47,040 bases of DNA from Beroe ovata (lineage: Eukaryota; Ctenophora; Nuda; Beroida; Beroidae): NCBI GenBank assembly GCA_946803715.1, contig CAMPET010000030.1:23042-70081 (forward strand), in the 5' to 3' direction. The notes beneath the pieces are model-generated. The model worked only from the letters and a program-made list of their open reading frames with translations, had not been told where the DNA came from and did no database searches. Both the position numbers and the translations under genes were made by a program. How positions within the stretch are numbered: position 1 is the stretch's first letter; every line of letters begins with the position of its first letter. Of this stretch, positions 23,701 through 34,894 are shown in pieces.

Positions 23701-24502
23701 AAAACACAGGTTTCACCTAGGTATACTAACTTTTTCTGGTCGAATTACAGCTCGCGAGGGTCGAACCTTGTTGAAAAATGTTCGGATATTATGCTTGAGC
23801 AACTTCATACGATTTAGTATGCAAGCTTGAACAACCACGAAAGACACACACACGGGGTCTGCTGATATGACCTGCTCGTGAACTAACTGAAACACAATAC
23901 CCACAATATAGGAGAGACATGTTATTAACTTTCACTGAATTATCAGCTGTTTTTGTGTCGTACCAAGTAGCCTTTACCAGTTTACAATGTTTCAGTAGAA
24001 CTGGAACAAATTCCATAATGATATGTTCCTGTTGGAATGAATCTTATGTGCTACTCGGGCTACCTAAGACCAGAAATACTGAAAACATGCAGACAAGACG
24101 GTTGCGCACTATCATTGCTGTGCAGGTGCTCTGCTCCAGACTTACTATAGTCGTCACGGTAAGAGTAAGACGAACAGTTTCATTTTTCAAAACACAAAAT
24201 ATGGCAATTTGTACTGGTGTCGATGCAACAATAACGCAACAATGGTTACACAAACTATACCCCCAGCTTTGTTGAGTCACCATTTTTACAGAAAGTTTTC
24301 AAAAAGTCAGCTCTTCAAGAAATCATAATTATCATGTAGCCCTTGACATCAATTGATCATCTTTTGAGCATCGTGCGGTAGCTCAACCAATACTCACAAT
24401 ATCTCTATACTTTCCACCCCGATTCTTTAGCTTCCATGACCTCTTCTTCCCCGGCTTGTTCTTATCAATCTTCATATTATATTGTCGTGATGCTGACTTC
24501 AT
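14723..24502 (-). CDS. patatin-like phospholipase with long insertion
   Basis: Likely a lipid acyl hydrolase. Exons, 5' to 3': 24502-24398, 22407-22300, 21459-21162, 20955-20688, 20525-20361, 20167-20045, 19852-19708, 19511-19351, 19105-18979, 18649-18307, 18068-17897, 17588-17454, 17114-16894, 16783-16684, 16485-16261, 15901-15698, 15529-15403, 15298-15140, 15018-14960, 14842-14723 (TAA). All junctions keep frame, about 1,121 aa, except for one missing base in exon 3 near 21298. Patatin signatures: oxyanion loop DGGGAKG (about 186-192), nucleophile GTSTG (about 439-443), Asp motif DGGLGANCP (about 596). The oxyanion-to-nucleophile gap is about 247 residues against roughly 40-50 in ordinary patatins. 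A segment with eight cysteines (CFTCERC..C..C..C.C) precedes the domain at about 134-163. The 500-residue C-terminal part is unrecognised and ends in a Lys/Arg-rich tail that could be a nuclear signal. The catalytic dyad is intact. Confidence 0.85.
21162..21459 (-). other. patatin gene exon 3 with apparent -1 frameshift
   Basis: The 5' half reads to VKLIYAAE and then TAA (21297-21295). The 3' half, with the Cys-rich segment, is in the frame that joins correctly to exon 4 (split GAT codon). Adding one A to the GAA/TAAT junction near 21298 makes the exon open throughout and makes the whole gene sum to a multiple of three. Alternatives: a consensus error, a null allele, or a separate downstream gene starting at the ATG (21295-21293) that overlaps the TAA. 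Confidence 0.7.
23108..23225. repeat. short CACGTG-bearing tandem repeat
   Basis: GCAACACGTGCACC is repeated three times at about 23185-23223, preceded by a direct repeat CCACGTGACCACGTGAC near 23115. It lies in intron 1 of the patatin gene. CACGTG is an E-box core, but no regulatory role can be shown. Confidence 0.6.
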
Positions 24503-24572
24503 TATTAAAGATAAGGATGACAAAAAGATACAAAATAACTAAATAAGGAGTTGTTGAATGTTGACTTCATTG
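24288..24572. repeat. allelic overlap 1, copy a (patatin exon 1)
   Basis: Nearly the same as 24617-24905, separated by the N at 24616. It contains patatin exon 1 in the version used for the gene model (24398-24502). Differences include a 6-bp in-frame indel within exon 1. Confidence 0.85.
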
Positions 24573-24616
24573 TGTTATTTCAATGTTACTAACAATATGA
24601 CCTTAAATAGGATGGN

Positions 24617-24905
24617 ACAGAAAGTTTTCAAAAAGTCAGCTCTTCAAGACATCATAATTATCATGTAGCCCTAGACATCATGATCATCTTTTGAGCATCG
24701 TGCGGTAGCTAAACCAATACTCACAATATCTCTATACTTTCCACCCCGATTCTTTAGCTTCCATGACCTCTTCTTAATCTTCCCCGGCTTGTTCTTATCA
24801 ATCTTCATATTATATTCTCGTGATGCTGACTTCATTATTAAAGATAAGGATGACGAAAAGATACAAAATAACTAAATAAGGAGTTGTTGAATGTTGACTT
24901 CATTG
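24617..24905. repeat. allelic overlap 1, copy b
   Basis: Second version of 24288-24572. It begins directly after the N at 24616, as expected of overlapping contig ends from two haplotypes. Confidence 0.85.
24725..24835 (-). pseudogene. duplicate patatin exon 1 (second allele)
   Basis: Same exon as 24398-24502, with ATG at 24835 and donor after 24725. It encodes Glu for Gln at residue 7 and two additional residues (Ile-Lys) in the basic stretch. Frame and donor are intact, so it is probably the other allele rather than a decayed copy. Confidence 0.7.
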
Positions 24906-25694
24906 AGGGCAAACAACTGATAAAGATATTGAAGGCAAATGATAAAGTTAAGATACAAATGAAGCTTTCACATCAACGGTCATCACAAAGTGGCGCCTTA
25001 GATAAAGAGCGTTATGAAGGTAGTTACAATGGATATTGTGTTACAACCCTAAAAATATACCGAAATTCGAATAGAGCTAGAGGTGTTATGTAGAAAGAGG
25101 TGGGGAAAACAAGTCACAGATTCACAATTTGAAATAGCAGGTAAATGAAATATTGAAATGTGCGATGGACATTGATGTGTTTGCCATTTTAAATGTGCCC
25201 TCTATTGTTATGACTGATTTAGAAAGAGTTGAACAGAATCAAACAGCCTTTGGCTAGATTCTCTTCTCAAGAACGTGACAGATGAAAATAGTAGGCGCTT
25301 GTGATACTTAAAGAGAGAAGTGGGCCTATAACTATGATGGGGGATCGAAAATTAAAGGAGTTGTTTCCTATGATAATTGATAGTTCCAGAATATTTCAAG
25401 TCCTTTGTACACAGTGCTGCAGTTTGATTGTTGTCCAATGAAACTTGCTAAAGACTGCAGTCATATTTGATATTGCTAAAGACTGCAGTCATATTGCTAA
25501 AGAGTAAAGACTGCAGTCATATATTAATGTACTGGAACCCAACAAAAAGTATTGAAGTGCTTAGTGCACATAGTGCAAAGTGTAAGTGTGGCGCTCGCTA
25601 AATCATTCGTTTTAATCCCTCATTTAAACACTGCTGCGGTACGCTGTTTGAGATTCTTGTATAAGTAAGAGGGTCCTTTTTGTAGGTATTGAGC
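24901..25694 (+). repeat. allelic overlap 2, copy a
   Basis: This 794-bp stretch ends at the N at 25695 and recurs at 25761-26545 with scattered substitutions and small indels. It includes short tandem units of GACTGCAGTCATATTGCTAA near 25450-25520. Confidence 0.85.
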
Positions 25695-25722
25695 NTCATT
25701 GTTCATATTACTTTCTTTTCAG

Positions 25723-25950
25723 ATTGCTGTATTCCAAACGGTGTTATCAATGAATAAACACATTGAGGGCAAACAACTGATAAAGATATTGAAGGCAAAA
25801 GATAAAGTTAAGATACAAATGAAGCTTTCACAACACCGGTCACAAAGTGGCGCCTTAGATAAAGAGCGTTATGAAGGTAGTTACAATAGATATTGTGTTA
25901 CAACCCTAAAAATATACCGAAATTCGAATAGAGCTAGAGGTGTTATGTAG
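25723..25950 (+). CDS. possible terminal exon of an unrecognised gene
   Basis: After the acceptor-like TTCTTTTCAG a frame of 75 codons runs to TAG at 25950 (IAVFQTVLSMNKHIEGKQLI at its start; Lys-rich, ending NSNRARGVM). The second allele at 24906-25093 keeps the frame despite a 3-bp in-frame indel, a modest sign of coding constraint. No upstream exon was found on the plus strand and no family is recognised. It overlaps no other gene model. Confidence 0.3.
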   Translation: MAVFQTVLSMNKHIEGKQLIKILKAKDKVKIQMKLSQHRSQSGALDKERYEGSYNRYCVTTLKIYRNSNRARGVM

Positions 25951-26545
25951 AAAGAGGTGGGGAACACAAGTCACAGATTCACAGTTTGAAATAGCAGGTA
26001 AATGAAATATTGAAATGTGCCATGGACGATGCGGATGATGTTTGCCATTTTAAGTGACCCTCTATTGTTATGACTGATTTTAAAAGAGTTGAACAGATTC
26101 AAACATGCCTTTGGCTAGATTCTCTTCTCAAGAAAGTGACAGTGATGAAAATATAAGGCGCTTGTGATACTTGAAGAGAGAAGTGGGCCTATAACTATGA
26201 TGGGGGATCGAAAATTAAAGGAGTTGTTTCCTATGATAGTTCCAGAATATTTCAAGTCCTTTGTACACAGTGCTGCAGTTTCATTGTTGTCCCATGAAAC
26301 TTGCTAAACACTTCAGTCATATTTGATATTGCTATAGACTGTAGTCATATTGCTAAAGAGTAAAGACTGCAGTCATATATTCATGTACCATGGAACCCAA
26401 CAAAAAGTATTGAAGTGCTTAGTGCACATAGTGCAAAGTGTGGCGCTCGCTAATCATTCGCTTTAATCCCTCATTTGAACACTGCTGCGGTACGCTGTTT
26501 GAGATTCTTGTATAAGTAAGAGGGTCCTTTTTGTAGGTATTGAGC
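25761..26545 (+). repeat. allelic overlap 2, copy b
   Basis: Second version of 24901-25694. The sequence then runs uninterrupted into the sulfotransferase gene. Confidence 0.85.
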
Positions 26546-26724
26546 ATATAGTATAGGACTTTACAGTTTCAACCTCAGTTTCAGTAGGAGAATTTTCAAT
26601 TTAATTCGACACAATATTTACATGATCATGGACAATCCGCTCTATCCAAGGATCATGATACTTTGCAGTCATCACATGGACTGTTGTGAGAACGAAATGA
26701 GATAACCATTTCAGCCAAATTGAA

Positions 26725-27885
26725 ATGAATATTGGAACTGTACGAACTATGCTGCTGCAGAAATACCTCATACTCTGTTCAGTTTCAATGATAGATGGGT
26801 TGACAAGGACACTCCCACGTAGTCAAGATCCATCGTTCGATTTGCAACTTTCAAACACAACTAGGGTCGTTGTTATTGTTTGCAAATTCAGATCCGGTTC
26901 AACGTTTTTGGGCGAGCTATTCAATCAGAATAAGCACATCTTTTACGAATTCGAGACGTTTCACCCGAGTGGGAAAAGGCAAGCCCGCGAGTCTGGGACA
27001 TTGTATGGGATGGAAGATCGACACACCCCAGATGAAGTCAACATGTTAGTCCTACAGAACCTGATTCATAACTGCTCCATCCCTGTGAATGCGTTTATTA
27101 ACATTTTACACAAACACTGGAGATGTGCCGAAACCGATGAGGAGAACATGCAACTCTTCGGTTCTCCGGACTGTGATGACTCTTTGCAGCTGTGGCAAGG
27201 GGCACCAATATCTCAGGTCAGACCATATCTGTGTAAGAATCGGGATGCAGTTGCTCTAAAAGTCATCCGACTGCGCCGGATTGAAGATCTTGAACTGATT
27301 TCTGGGATTGAAACCACAGATTTGCGTGTGATTCATCTACTGCGTGACCCCAGGGCCCTCATGAGGTCCAGGTCGGGGTTCAAAAATATTTTTGAGACAC
27401 GGAGAAACGCTTTGGACTGGACTCAGCAGGAAACTGTCCAGAAGTTAGGACTGGAAATAGCCACAGAGTGTCACAGCTACATGAGAGATGTAGCGTATGG
27501 GATGACTACTCCCTGGATAAGAGGTAGGTACTTGCAGATCAAACATGATGATTTGAGTGGGAATACCGAACAAATGGCCAGGGAGATATACAGCTTCACA
27601 GGATTACCAATGACGGCTGAGGTGGATGAATACATCAAGTCTGTCAAATTAGCTGCAGTGATCAATAAGGGAGCTGAATTGGGCAACAGGACTAAATTCG
27701 ATAGAGGACCGGGAGGAACGCTTAACACTTACAAAAACTCCCAGGAGGTTTTGGATAAGTGGCGTACATCGTGGCAGTTGGAGAAGATACAACTTGTGGA
27801 GAAAAACTGTGGGAATTACATCAAGCAAATGGGCTGGGAGTTTGAACTGGATAGTCCCCTTTCATACGAGGAGCTTGGGTTGTGA
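26725..27885 (+). CDS. carbohydrate 6-O-sulfotransferase (CHST family)
   Basis: A complete intronless ORF of 386 aa. It is related to Golgi Gal/GlcNAc/GalNAc-6-O-sulfotransferases (the CHST1-7 group), which transfer sulfate from PAPS to carbohydrate on glycoproteins or proteoglycans. The 5'-phosphosulfate loop is CKFRSGSTFLGELFNQN at residues 53-69 and the 3'-phosphate motif is VIHLLRDPRALMRSR at 202-216. N-glycosylation sequons are seen at NTT (44) and NCS (116). The first ~20 residues are moderately hydrophobic (LLQKYLILCSVSM) and may be a short signal anchor; the start at 26725 is the first ATG. Length is usual for the family, which is often encoded by a single exon. The exact acceptor sugar cannot be told. 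Confidence 0.85.
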   Translation: MNIGTVRTMLLQKYLILCSVSMIDGLTRTLPRSQDPSFDLQLSNTTRVVVIVCKFRSGSTFLGELFNQNKHIFYEFETFHPSGKRQARESGTLYGMEDRHTPDEVNMLVLQNLIHNCSIPVNAFINILHKHWRCAETDEENMQLFGSPDCDDSLQLWQGAPISQVRPYLCKNRDAVALKVIRLRRIEDLELISGIETTDLRVIHLLRDPRALMRSRSGFKNIFETRRNALDWTQQETVQKLGLEIATECHSYMRDVAYGMTTPWIRGRYLQIKHDDLSGNTEQMAREIYSFTGLPMTAEVDEYIKSVKLAAVINKGAELGNRTKFDRGPGGTLNTYKNSQEVLDKWRTSWQLEKIQLVEKNCGNYIKQMGWEFELDSPLSYEELGL

Positions 27886-28449
27886 CACTCAGATTAATGC
27901 CATGCAGGACAGTCTAGAAACGTACTCAAAAAAACTCCTGATAGATCGATACCATGCTGCCACCATCAGATCGAAAATCACAAATCTCAACAACAATAGT
28001 AAAGTTTTATGATTGCGATACTGGATTAGTAGAAATGCGATAGAAGTCTATAAAAACCATCCACAGAAGGGGATGAGCTAATACAAGAATTGCAAAGGAA
28101 ATCTGAAACAAATACTCTCCGCAATGATCAGAATGATATATTTTTCATCTAATTACGACGGTGTTGGTTTACAATTTCTAACATATTATATTCAAAGATG
28201 GTGCGATGATTAATTTTGTTCTTCTCCAGCGTATGATTATTATTAAGCACGGCCACGACTACTTTGTGATTATCACCAACATTGAAAATGAAATATAAGC
28301 AAAAATGCGCCAGAAGGCTTGGAATCCGGCTGGTGACTACCATGCAACCATGCACCTAAAGTAACCCCCTAACATGCAGTCTTGCAGTTACGAACAATCA
28401 AAAATGGTCAGAGTTGGCAAGAGGTGAAGACATTATTAACATTCCTTAC
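27886..28449. other. 3' flank of the sulfotransferase gene, no gene seen
   Basis: AT-rich. ORFs here are shadows or chance frames. Confidence 0.4.
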
Positions 28450-28572
28450 TTTTTGACATCGTGAGTCCAGCTGATGGCTCGGATCCTGATCTGCAACTTG
28501 ATATACGGAGCTTCTTTTCCTCTTCCTCTTATCCCTTCTCTTCTTAGCGCAAAAACAGTTCAATTCGGACAT
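28450..28572 (-). CDS. possible first coding exon, unrecognised
   Basis: ATG at 28572 opens 41 codons ending exactly at an AAA/GTAAGG donor (phase 0). The peptide starts MSELNCFCAKKRRDKRKRKR and is very basic, then hydrophilic. The donor and the codon content support an exon, but I found no partner exon downstream on the minus strand before the sulfotransferase gene, so it may splice far away or be a chance frame. Confidence 0.3.
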
Positions 28573-28819
28573 CTGTTATAGACCAGCTATCTGTCTATCC
28601 TGATCAGCTGATGATGGGAGATTCTAGTTGGATCACTTCCTGCAGATCTTTATGAAAGCTAAAAGTGACTTGAAGTTTGCTGCGGATCTCCCGACTTCCA
28701 AAACTGGGATCTCAAGAGAAATGTTACCGAGGGAAGTGAAGAAGCAACAACTAGAGATTGTGCAGAATCTACAGACACACCGAATAGAGATTCTAACTCT
28801 ATATCGTGAGAGATAGACG

Positions 28820-31800
28820 CTCTAGCAGTGTTGCAATACAGGGCTATACACGACTAACTCGATGTGAGTATGCACGTTAATGCTATGAAACATGGTAGCA
28901 TAAACTGTGCATTTGATAACGTGCATTAATCACACGTTTATCTACAATCAGCTGAATGAAAACCATTCTACATGCTGAGATAGCGTGAGAACATGTGTTT
29001 GAGGTGATTGTATCAGGCATGTCCCATGACAGACATGGTGACAGGTCGTGACTTGTGAGTGATATAACAAGGTTCATATCTCACAGGATTGTTAACAGGA
29101 TTGTTAACACAGTAAGCACAAGACTGAATGAGAGCAACTTGGAAGAAACAACTTTCAATACAAATGCTCCTGTAAAACAATCAATCATCACAACCACGCC
29201 CAATTCCCTGATGAGATAAAATGTCATTCGAGCCGCCTCATATGTCCGATATCATGCTACCAATCACAAATAGATAAAACAGGGTTGAGGTTTGGTAAAT
29301 TGCAATAATTGCTCGTTAATTGGGTGGTCGCTGGTACACTAATTAGTAATAACTATAGGTCAAGCTGTAGAAATCGAGTACCCAATACCCATGATGATAC
29401 GATGATATTATCCCCTCCCCAATCAATTCATTTGCTTTACATGATAAACAAGTGATTCACTTGAAAACCATTTATGGGGATTTGGACCAGGGGAAGAAAA
29501 TGAAGAGCTTCTGGATGCAGGTAACGGGCAAAATTTGGGAGGGATCGGGCTAAGTCAAGTGAGATGATGCCCGTGACTTGTAGATAGGAAAACATAACGC
29601 CCTGAGTCTGTTAATATCAATAAACATTGACGGCGTGAGTAACGATTTGCTATTTTACCACCAACTCGTCAAAGCACGTCGACCAGAAAGCATATTTCTG
29701 GAGTTGGAAAACATATTTTGATAGAAACTAAGAGACTCTATCAGACCCACACACACGTTCTACCAGCGAGTTATAATAGTTCACGTTGTCAATAAGTGCA
29801 CAGGACAATTATAGGAGTGCTGCTATTATAATACACGCACCGAATTAACTAATAAAACTAAAAAGAATTTGATTAAAGGAAGCGAAATCATTGAGTTTAT
29901 ATTCCTCAGTTGACCACAATAGTAATATTATCTAACGGCATCGCATGTCAAGACACGCACCGGCTATTGCAATGTCATGCGATCACTTCATCTACTCTGA
30001 GTCAAAAACAGCTGCATACGTGATCATCCCATCTAGCTAGCAGAAACCCGTGACAGCGTATGTCTGACGTAAACAGGTTTGTGGCGGTGCGGGGTGCCAC
30101 ATTTTGATTGGGACCTCATTTGGTTGCGAGGAGGTGAGAGAAAAGTGCTATTATTAGAATGTGTGATGCTCATTGTTCAATTCTTGCGAAGAAACCTATT
30201 TTTGTATTGTTGTTTCTTGCAAAGAGGTGAGGCAGCGGCCTTCCCGTGCGCTATATCCCAAACTCGAGGCCATATTTTTCCAAATATTCATCAGGCATTC
30301 GCTAATCCACTTTTACTAGGAGCGTAACTGACTCATTCCATCCAGAATGTAACATCTTTGTAATGAAATACCGAAAAGCGATGTAAACTTTCATGGACAT
30401 ATAAAATATTGTGACTTGACTCTCACGGTTTTTTCGCCTAATTCACTGCTACAGGTGGCATCGGATGTACGATCTAGCCCCTATGGATCAGAGAGTTGAA
30501 ACTCGTGTGGTATGATGCAGGCGTGGTAAGCTGATTACTGATGGATAAGCTGATTACTGATGGATGTGAAGAACAAATAGTTCGGCTAAAGGGCAATTTG
30601 AGATGGAAGTGTGGACCACGTGGAACTTGATGGAGACGGAAGGAATTCAAACTAACTACGTTCATATCCAAGGTTCTGCACCGGGATCTTGGTCCGAGAA
30701 ACATGCACGTGAGTGAAAAAATTGCAGAAAAAAATGACAACAAAACTGCAAACTCTATTGTAGTGCCCTAAATTTTAGCGCCCTAAATTTTAATACCTCA
30801 TATTTTAGTGCCCTAAATCTCGCAGTTGAGGAATTATATAGAATCGATTTTGATGATTTGAATTTTGGTTTGAGTGATGGAGATGGATTTGCAGAAGTAG
30901 CAGTTGCGGTTTTAATAATGATACAGCTAAAGAAAACATAACACGATTGCAATCATGAGATGGTTACTTTCTGATGAAAAAACTCTCGTTCATCACGGCT
31001 GATGTGATTCGCAATGCAATTCGGATGATTGCGAAACGTATGAAATGTTATGTGCGCGAGAAACGCACCCTTGCAACATAACTATATAATAACCTCGTTA
31101 CGCTCCACTAATCTATGATAAAATAGGATATATAGATGCTGCTCGTATACCGCTAATAATAATATACGCTACTCATAATATGAGTGTTGTGAAAAGAAAC
31201 GCGTGACGCAGCAACATAATATAACAACCCTCGCTATTATCACAGTAATTGCCGTACTCACATTTGCCGTGCATTTGAAGAGTCGAGAGATTCCCATTAG
31301 CGACTGAAGAGAGAGGCGGAGAGCTTCCAATTGTGTGCAAACTCTCTCTCTTTGTGACAAGACGTGGTGGTCACGAGGGTCTACTAAAATAGATACGAGC
31401 TTGTTCAAACGTGATTAGCTGCAGAAACCGTGCGAGGCATCATCATAGTTCCTGAAATAGCGAGACATGTGATTGTTCCTGAACGAATATACGACATATG
31501 TAGGGGGTATCAAGTTGATTATAGTAAGAGGGTAGCTGCACCATTTAGCTGATACACTATATAGCTTAAACACTATATAGCTTAAACCAAATTTACAGCT
31601 AAATTTATTTTTAGATGTCGATAGAGGTAAATTCCAGAAGCTGAGATATGAACGTTCACTTTCGTCACTTCTTTTGACACCCCCTGTATTGCACTTTGAA
31701 GAGCATTTAAGTCGGATATAACCTTAACCACACAATCGCAGCGGTGGTCTACAGTACAGCACATACAATCACGATCAAATAATACAGGAGAGAGAGAGAG

Positions 31801-32573
31801 GGGGAGGGATACATGACATTCTAATTGAGGAGTGTATCCAGTTCTTATAACACGCAGAGCAACTCACCTGAGCAGCAACAGAATGATCGATGTCTCGTGG
31901 AGTGCGGAGTGCATGTAAGTGTCATATCTCACGCGTCGTCAGCGCGTGACGTCACGGTCACGTGATTCCATCTTTGCGTTATCATGACAACAACATAGGC
32001 ACACATGTACGTCGCCAAGGTTGCTGCTTCATGGTGAGCTGCAGTCGATAATGACCACCACTTTTTGTCATATTTGCGTGCGCTAGAGAGGTGAAAAGGA
32101 GTATGGACGATGTAGGGTGGGTGTTCTAAACCCAATTCTAAATTCAATCATTGTACTTGTAGGAAGGACGCTTCCATGGTTAGCTTAACATATCGTCACC
32201 TGATACATAAATAATGCAGATGAGTACATTGAAATAAAGTTTGATTCCGATACTGTGAGAACTGAGAAGTGTCCAGAGAGTACTAAAAGTAAAATGAGTC
32301 ACAAGAAATGGCCTGGCTTTCTATCTTGTCAAACCTACAATTTCACTCGCGGATGATAATAATCTCCACGCTTTCAAATCAATGTCACTGCTCCCAACTT
32401 CTTACCAGAAGATCAAAGCAGAAGATCTAGAAGATGATCTTCCATCAGCACCTCAAAATAACAGTTAATCCGGCTTAGAGTCTGGATTTCGCGTACTGCA
32501 TGTTTTCGGATCACTCCGCATTTCAGATTCCTGTATAGCATTTGTCTTGCTTCCTTTATCTGATCATACTTTA
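28820..32573. other. long intergenic region, no secure gene
   Basis: No ORF here has convincing coding character. Small tandem repeats are present (30526-30565, 30762-30821, a GA run near 31790). It separates the plus-strand sulfotransferase from the minus-strand ING-CZIB-EXD2 cluster. Confidence 0.45.
30762..30821. repeat. 15-bp tandem repeat, four units
   Basis: AGTGCCCTAAATTTT and three variants follow without spacer. On the minus strand this gives a short repetitive frame of no apparent meaning. Confidence 0.85.
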
Positions 32574-33485
32574 TTAAGAGCTCCTCTTCTTATCTTGTGT
32601 ACAGTTGGGGCAAAACCACTTCCCCTTTGGTTTAGCCGTGAGATTGACACATTTGAAGTGGAACCACTCAATGGGGCAGTTGTTGTTGTCACACCCAATC
32701 ATATCTCCATACGATACCTCGTTACACGAACAATACCTCGGCTCCTCTGGATCTGGGGGATCGACCTCCAGGAGACTGGGGGAACTCTTCCGTTCCGATC
32801 TTCTCTTCCGGGTTACCGTCTTCTTCCGGCCGAAACTGCCCCTGCTGCTGTTCAGTATAGCATCAATATCGTCATCCTTAGTGTCCCTCACGGGCAGTGA
32901 CTTCCTTCCCCTACCCCTCGAGTTACTGCTCATCCTCTTGGGCTTCTTGGAGCTCGCTTCATAGTCCTCATCCATATCCAAGTCCTCAGGCGGGGTAGCA
33001 TCATCACCAGCCTCCTCATTAGAACATATGGGGGAGGGGGTGTCTGTGTCCAGAGATTTCACCGCCAGTGATCGACTCTGATCCTCGTCCAGGGACGTGG
33101 AACTCTCGTCCAGTATGGAGGAGATCGCCTGTACGCTCGTGCTCTTCATTTCCTCCAGCACCAGGATACGGTGTAGCTTCCTCTTGGCCAGCTGGAGGTC
33201 CTCACGGAGCTCCGGCTTGGAGTGGACAGCACTCTTCATGATGTTCTTTATGTTGTCGATCTCCTGGAAATTCTTCTGAATCTTCACGTCGATCTCCATG
33301 ATCTTGGAAACTTCGCGCATGACGCGCGGCGGCATATCTTGGACAGTTTTGATGTAGTTGTTGACGTACGACGCGATGATATCCGTTTCATCCCCGCTCT
33401 CGAGACTGTTGTTGTTACTCAGATCGGAGTCAGATGACAGGTTGTCGTCCGAACTGGAGCTGGAATCTACTCCAATATCGTACAT
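32574..33485 (-). CDS. ING family PHD-finger protein (ING1/2-like)
   Basis: A single-exon ORF of 303 aa. ING proteins read H3K4me3 and tether histone acetyltransferase or deacetylase complexes to chromatin in the nucleus. An acidic Ser/Asp-rich N-terminus (1-35) is followed by the ING dimerisation helix region (about 37-115), a long charged linker with basic nuclear-localisation-like stretches (181-194, 220-233), and a C-terminal PHD finger at 250-296. The zinc ligands are C252, C254, C265, C270, H276, C279, C292 and C295. The signature [10 protein letters not shown] and [11 protein letters not shown] is typical of ING1/ING2, with the aromatic cage Tyr and Trp in place. The acidic N-terminal extension before the ING domain is longer than in human ING1. 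No basic polyphosphoinositide tail longer than DKKRSS follows the finger. Confidence 0.92.
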   Translation of the reverse strand: MYDIGVDSSSSSDDNLSSDSDLSNNNSLESGDETDIIASYVNNYIKTVQDMPPRVMREVSKIMEIDVKIQKNFQEIDNIKNIMKSAVHSKPELREDLQLAKRKLHRILVLEEMKSTSVQAISSILDESSTSLDEDQSRSLAVKSLDTDTPSPICSNEEAGDDATPPEDLDMDEDYEASSKKPKRMSSNSRGRGRKSLPVRDTKDDDIDAILNSSRGSFGRKKTVTRKRRSERKSSPSLLEVDPPDPEEPRYCSCNEVSYGDMIGCDNNNCPIEWFHFKCVNLTAKPKGKWFCPNCTQDKKRSS

Positions 33486-33810
33486 TGTCCTATACTGTGT
33501 GGAGTGGGCGATTAGTTTCGCAGTTATAGAATAGAATTACTGACAGGGCATGGATGTAATCATGTGAATTTGGTTAACAGTCAGGAATAGCAGAATTGAC
33601 GAAGGTCACTGCATAATTGAATTTGAACCACTAAAAAGTACAAATATAAATAAATGAAGAGTAAATATGCATAAGACTTCGTTAAAAATCTAACAAAAAA
33701 TGAAATAAAATTCAACTTTCAAACTCAATTAATGACCGCAATCAAAAATTGTTAATTAAATTCGTGAGCAAAAACGCGATGATAGGAAACATATCATTGG
33801 TTGAATGTAA

Positions 33811-34894
33811 CTATTTCTTAACCGATACAAACTTGCTTTCCAGCTCGTATATTCCCACTTCTCTATTCTGAAAGAATGAATCCGCATTCATTTTCAAACT
33901 CATAATTTCAAACTCATAATAAACGTCATGGATTATCTAACACCACAATCACCAGAGATGAAGAACACGCTAGGTAACCTCTTTTTCATCATAGTCACAC
34001 CATTCCCGATCTGCTAACTCCACATCACTAAACACTGTTCCACTGTCGGCCGCTGTAGCTGTCCAAACTGGGCGGGGTGGGAAATGTTGATAACCGCGGG
34101 GATGATAATGAATTCTTGTACAATGAGTTAAGTGAACGTGGTGCTGTCAAGAGGAAAGAGCAATGATTTTTGAATGAATAGTTGGCATCGTGACACACTT
34201 TTTCGTCACTGTCATCTTTACCTCCATCGGGTTGGAAGTCGACAGGTTCCAGTCCTCTGCACTCAAACTTGACCGCACATTCGAACTGTACACTAGAGTT
34301 ACTATACGGTTTAACACTGCCCTCTGAAAACAGTTGTCCCGTCAAAAAAGCATTACGTAAATATGAAATGGATAAATTGCGTTCAAAAATAGCTGTGAAT
34401 GGATCATGTTGCAACCACCAAGAAAGAACTATTACAAGTTCTAAGTAAGTACAAAGTAAGTACTATTGTCGGTGATAATGTAAGTAGCTGCGAGTAGCAT
34501 CACAATATTCCCTCTTACCGACGATGCTCATGGAGTTTTCCCTGCTGCACATTTTACACTTCACGACAAGGTTAGCGGAGCCCCGGCCACCCTTGGTCTC
34601 CGAGGATTCGTCCTGGGACACATGTATGAAGTGGTCAGGCACCTCGCCACAGCTTGAGCACTTTATCTGAGGCAATACTCGTGTTCATGATGGGGAATGG
34701 GGATTTTTCTGTTCCTCTATTTTACTAAGATACGGACCTAGATTATCGATTGTATTTCGGTTTCTCTAATCCAGATTATCTAAACTTGGTGATGAGGTTG
34801 TTTTTACCTTCAACTGCCATTTGAAATCATCTCCATCTGGAACAAAGCTCTCGATATTGACCATTGATGCCTTCAGATGTAGCTCAATGTACAT
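33811..34894 (-). CDS. CZIB: CXXC motif-containing zinc-binding protein
   Basis: Orthologue of human CZIB (C1orf123, DUF866), a small zinc-binding protein of poorly defined cellular role. Five exons: 34894-34808, 34666-34519, 34323-34222, 34058-33979, 33867-33811 (TAG). Phases close and give 157 aa against 160 in human. The zinc pairs are C32/C35 (KCSSC) and C66/C69 (KCKMC). Conserved blocks are KGGRGSA, FECRGLEPVDFQP, SGTVFSDVELADREW and VGIYELESKFV. The start at 34894 follows from alignment with the usual N-terminus (IELHLKAS); an acceptor-like CTAG just upstream leaves an extra 5' exon possible. It lies between ING and EXD2-B on the same strand, with 325 and 373 bp spacers. Confidence 0.92.

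Noticed and set aside
28628-28816. 62-codon hydrophilic plus-strand ORF preceded by CTTCCTGCAG
   Set aside because: It could be a terminal exon, but no upstream plus-strand partner exon was found and the peptide is not recognised. It starts only 56 bp from the minus-strand exon candidate at 28450-28572.
32574-33485. Plus-strand ORFs at 32547-32964 and 33097-33437
   Set aside because: Shadows of the ING gene, which has an unmistakable PHD finger on the minus strand.
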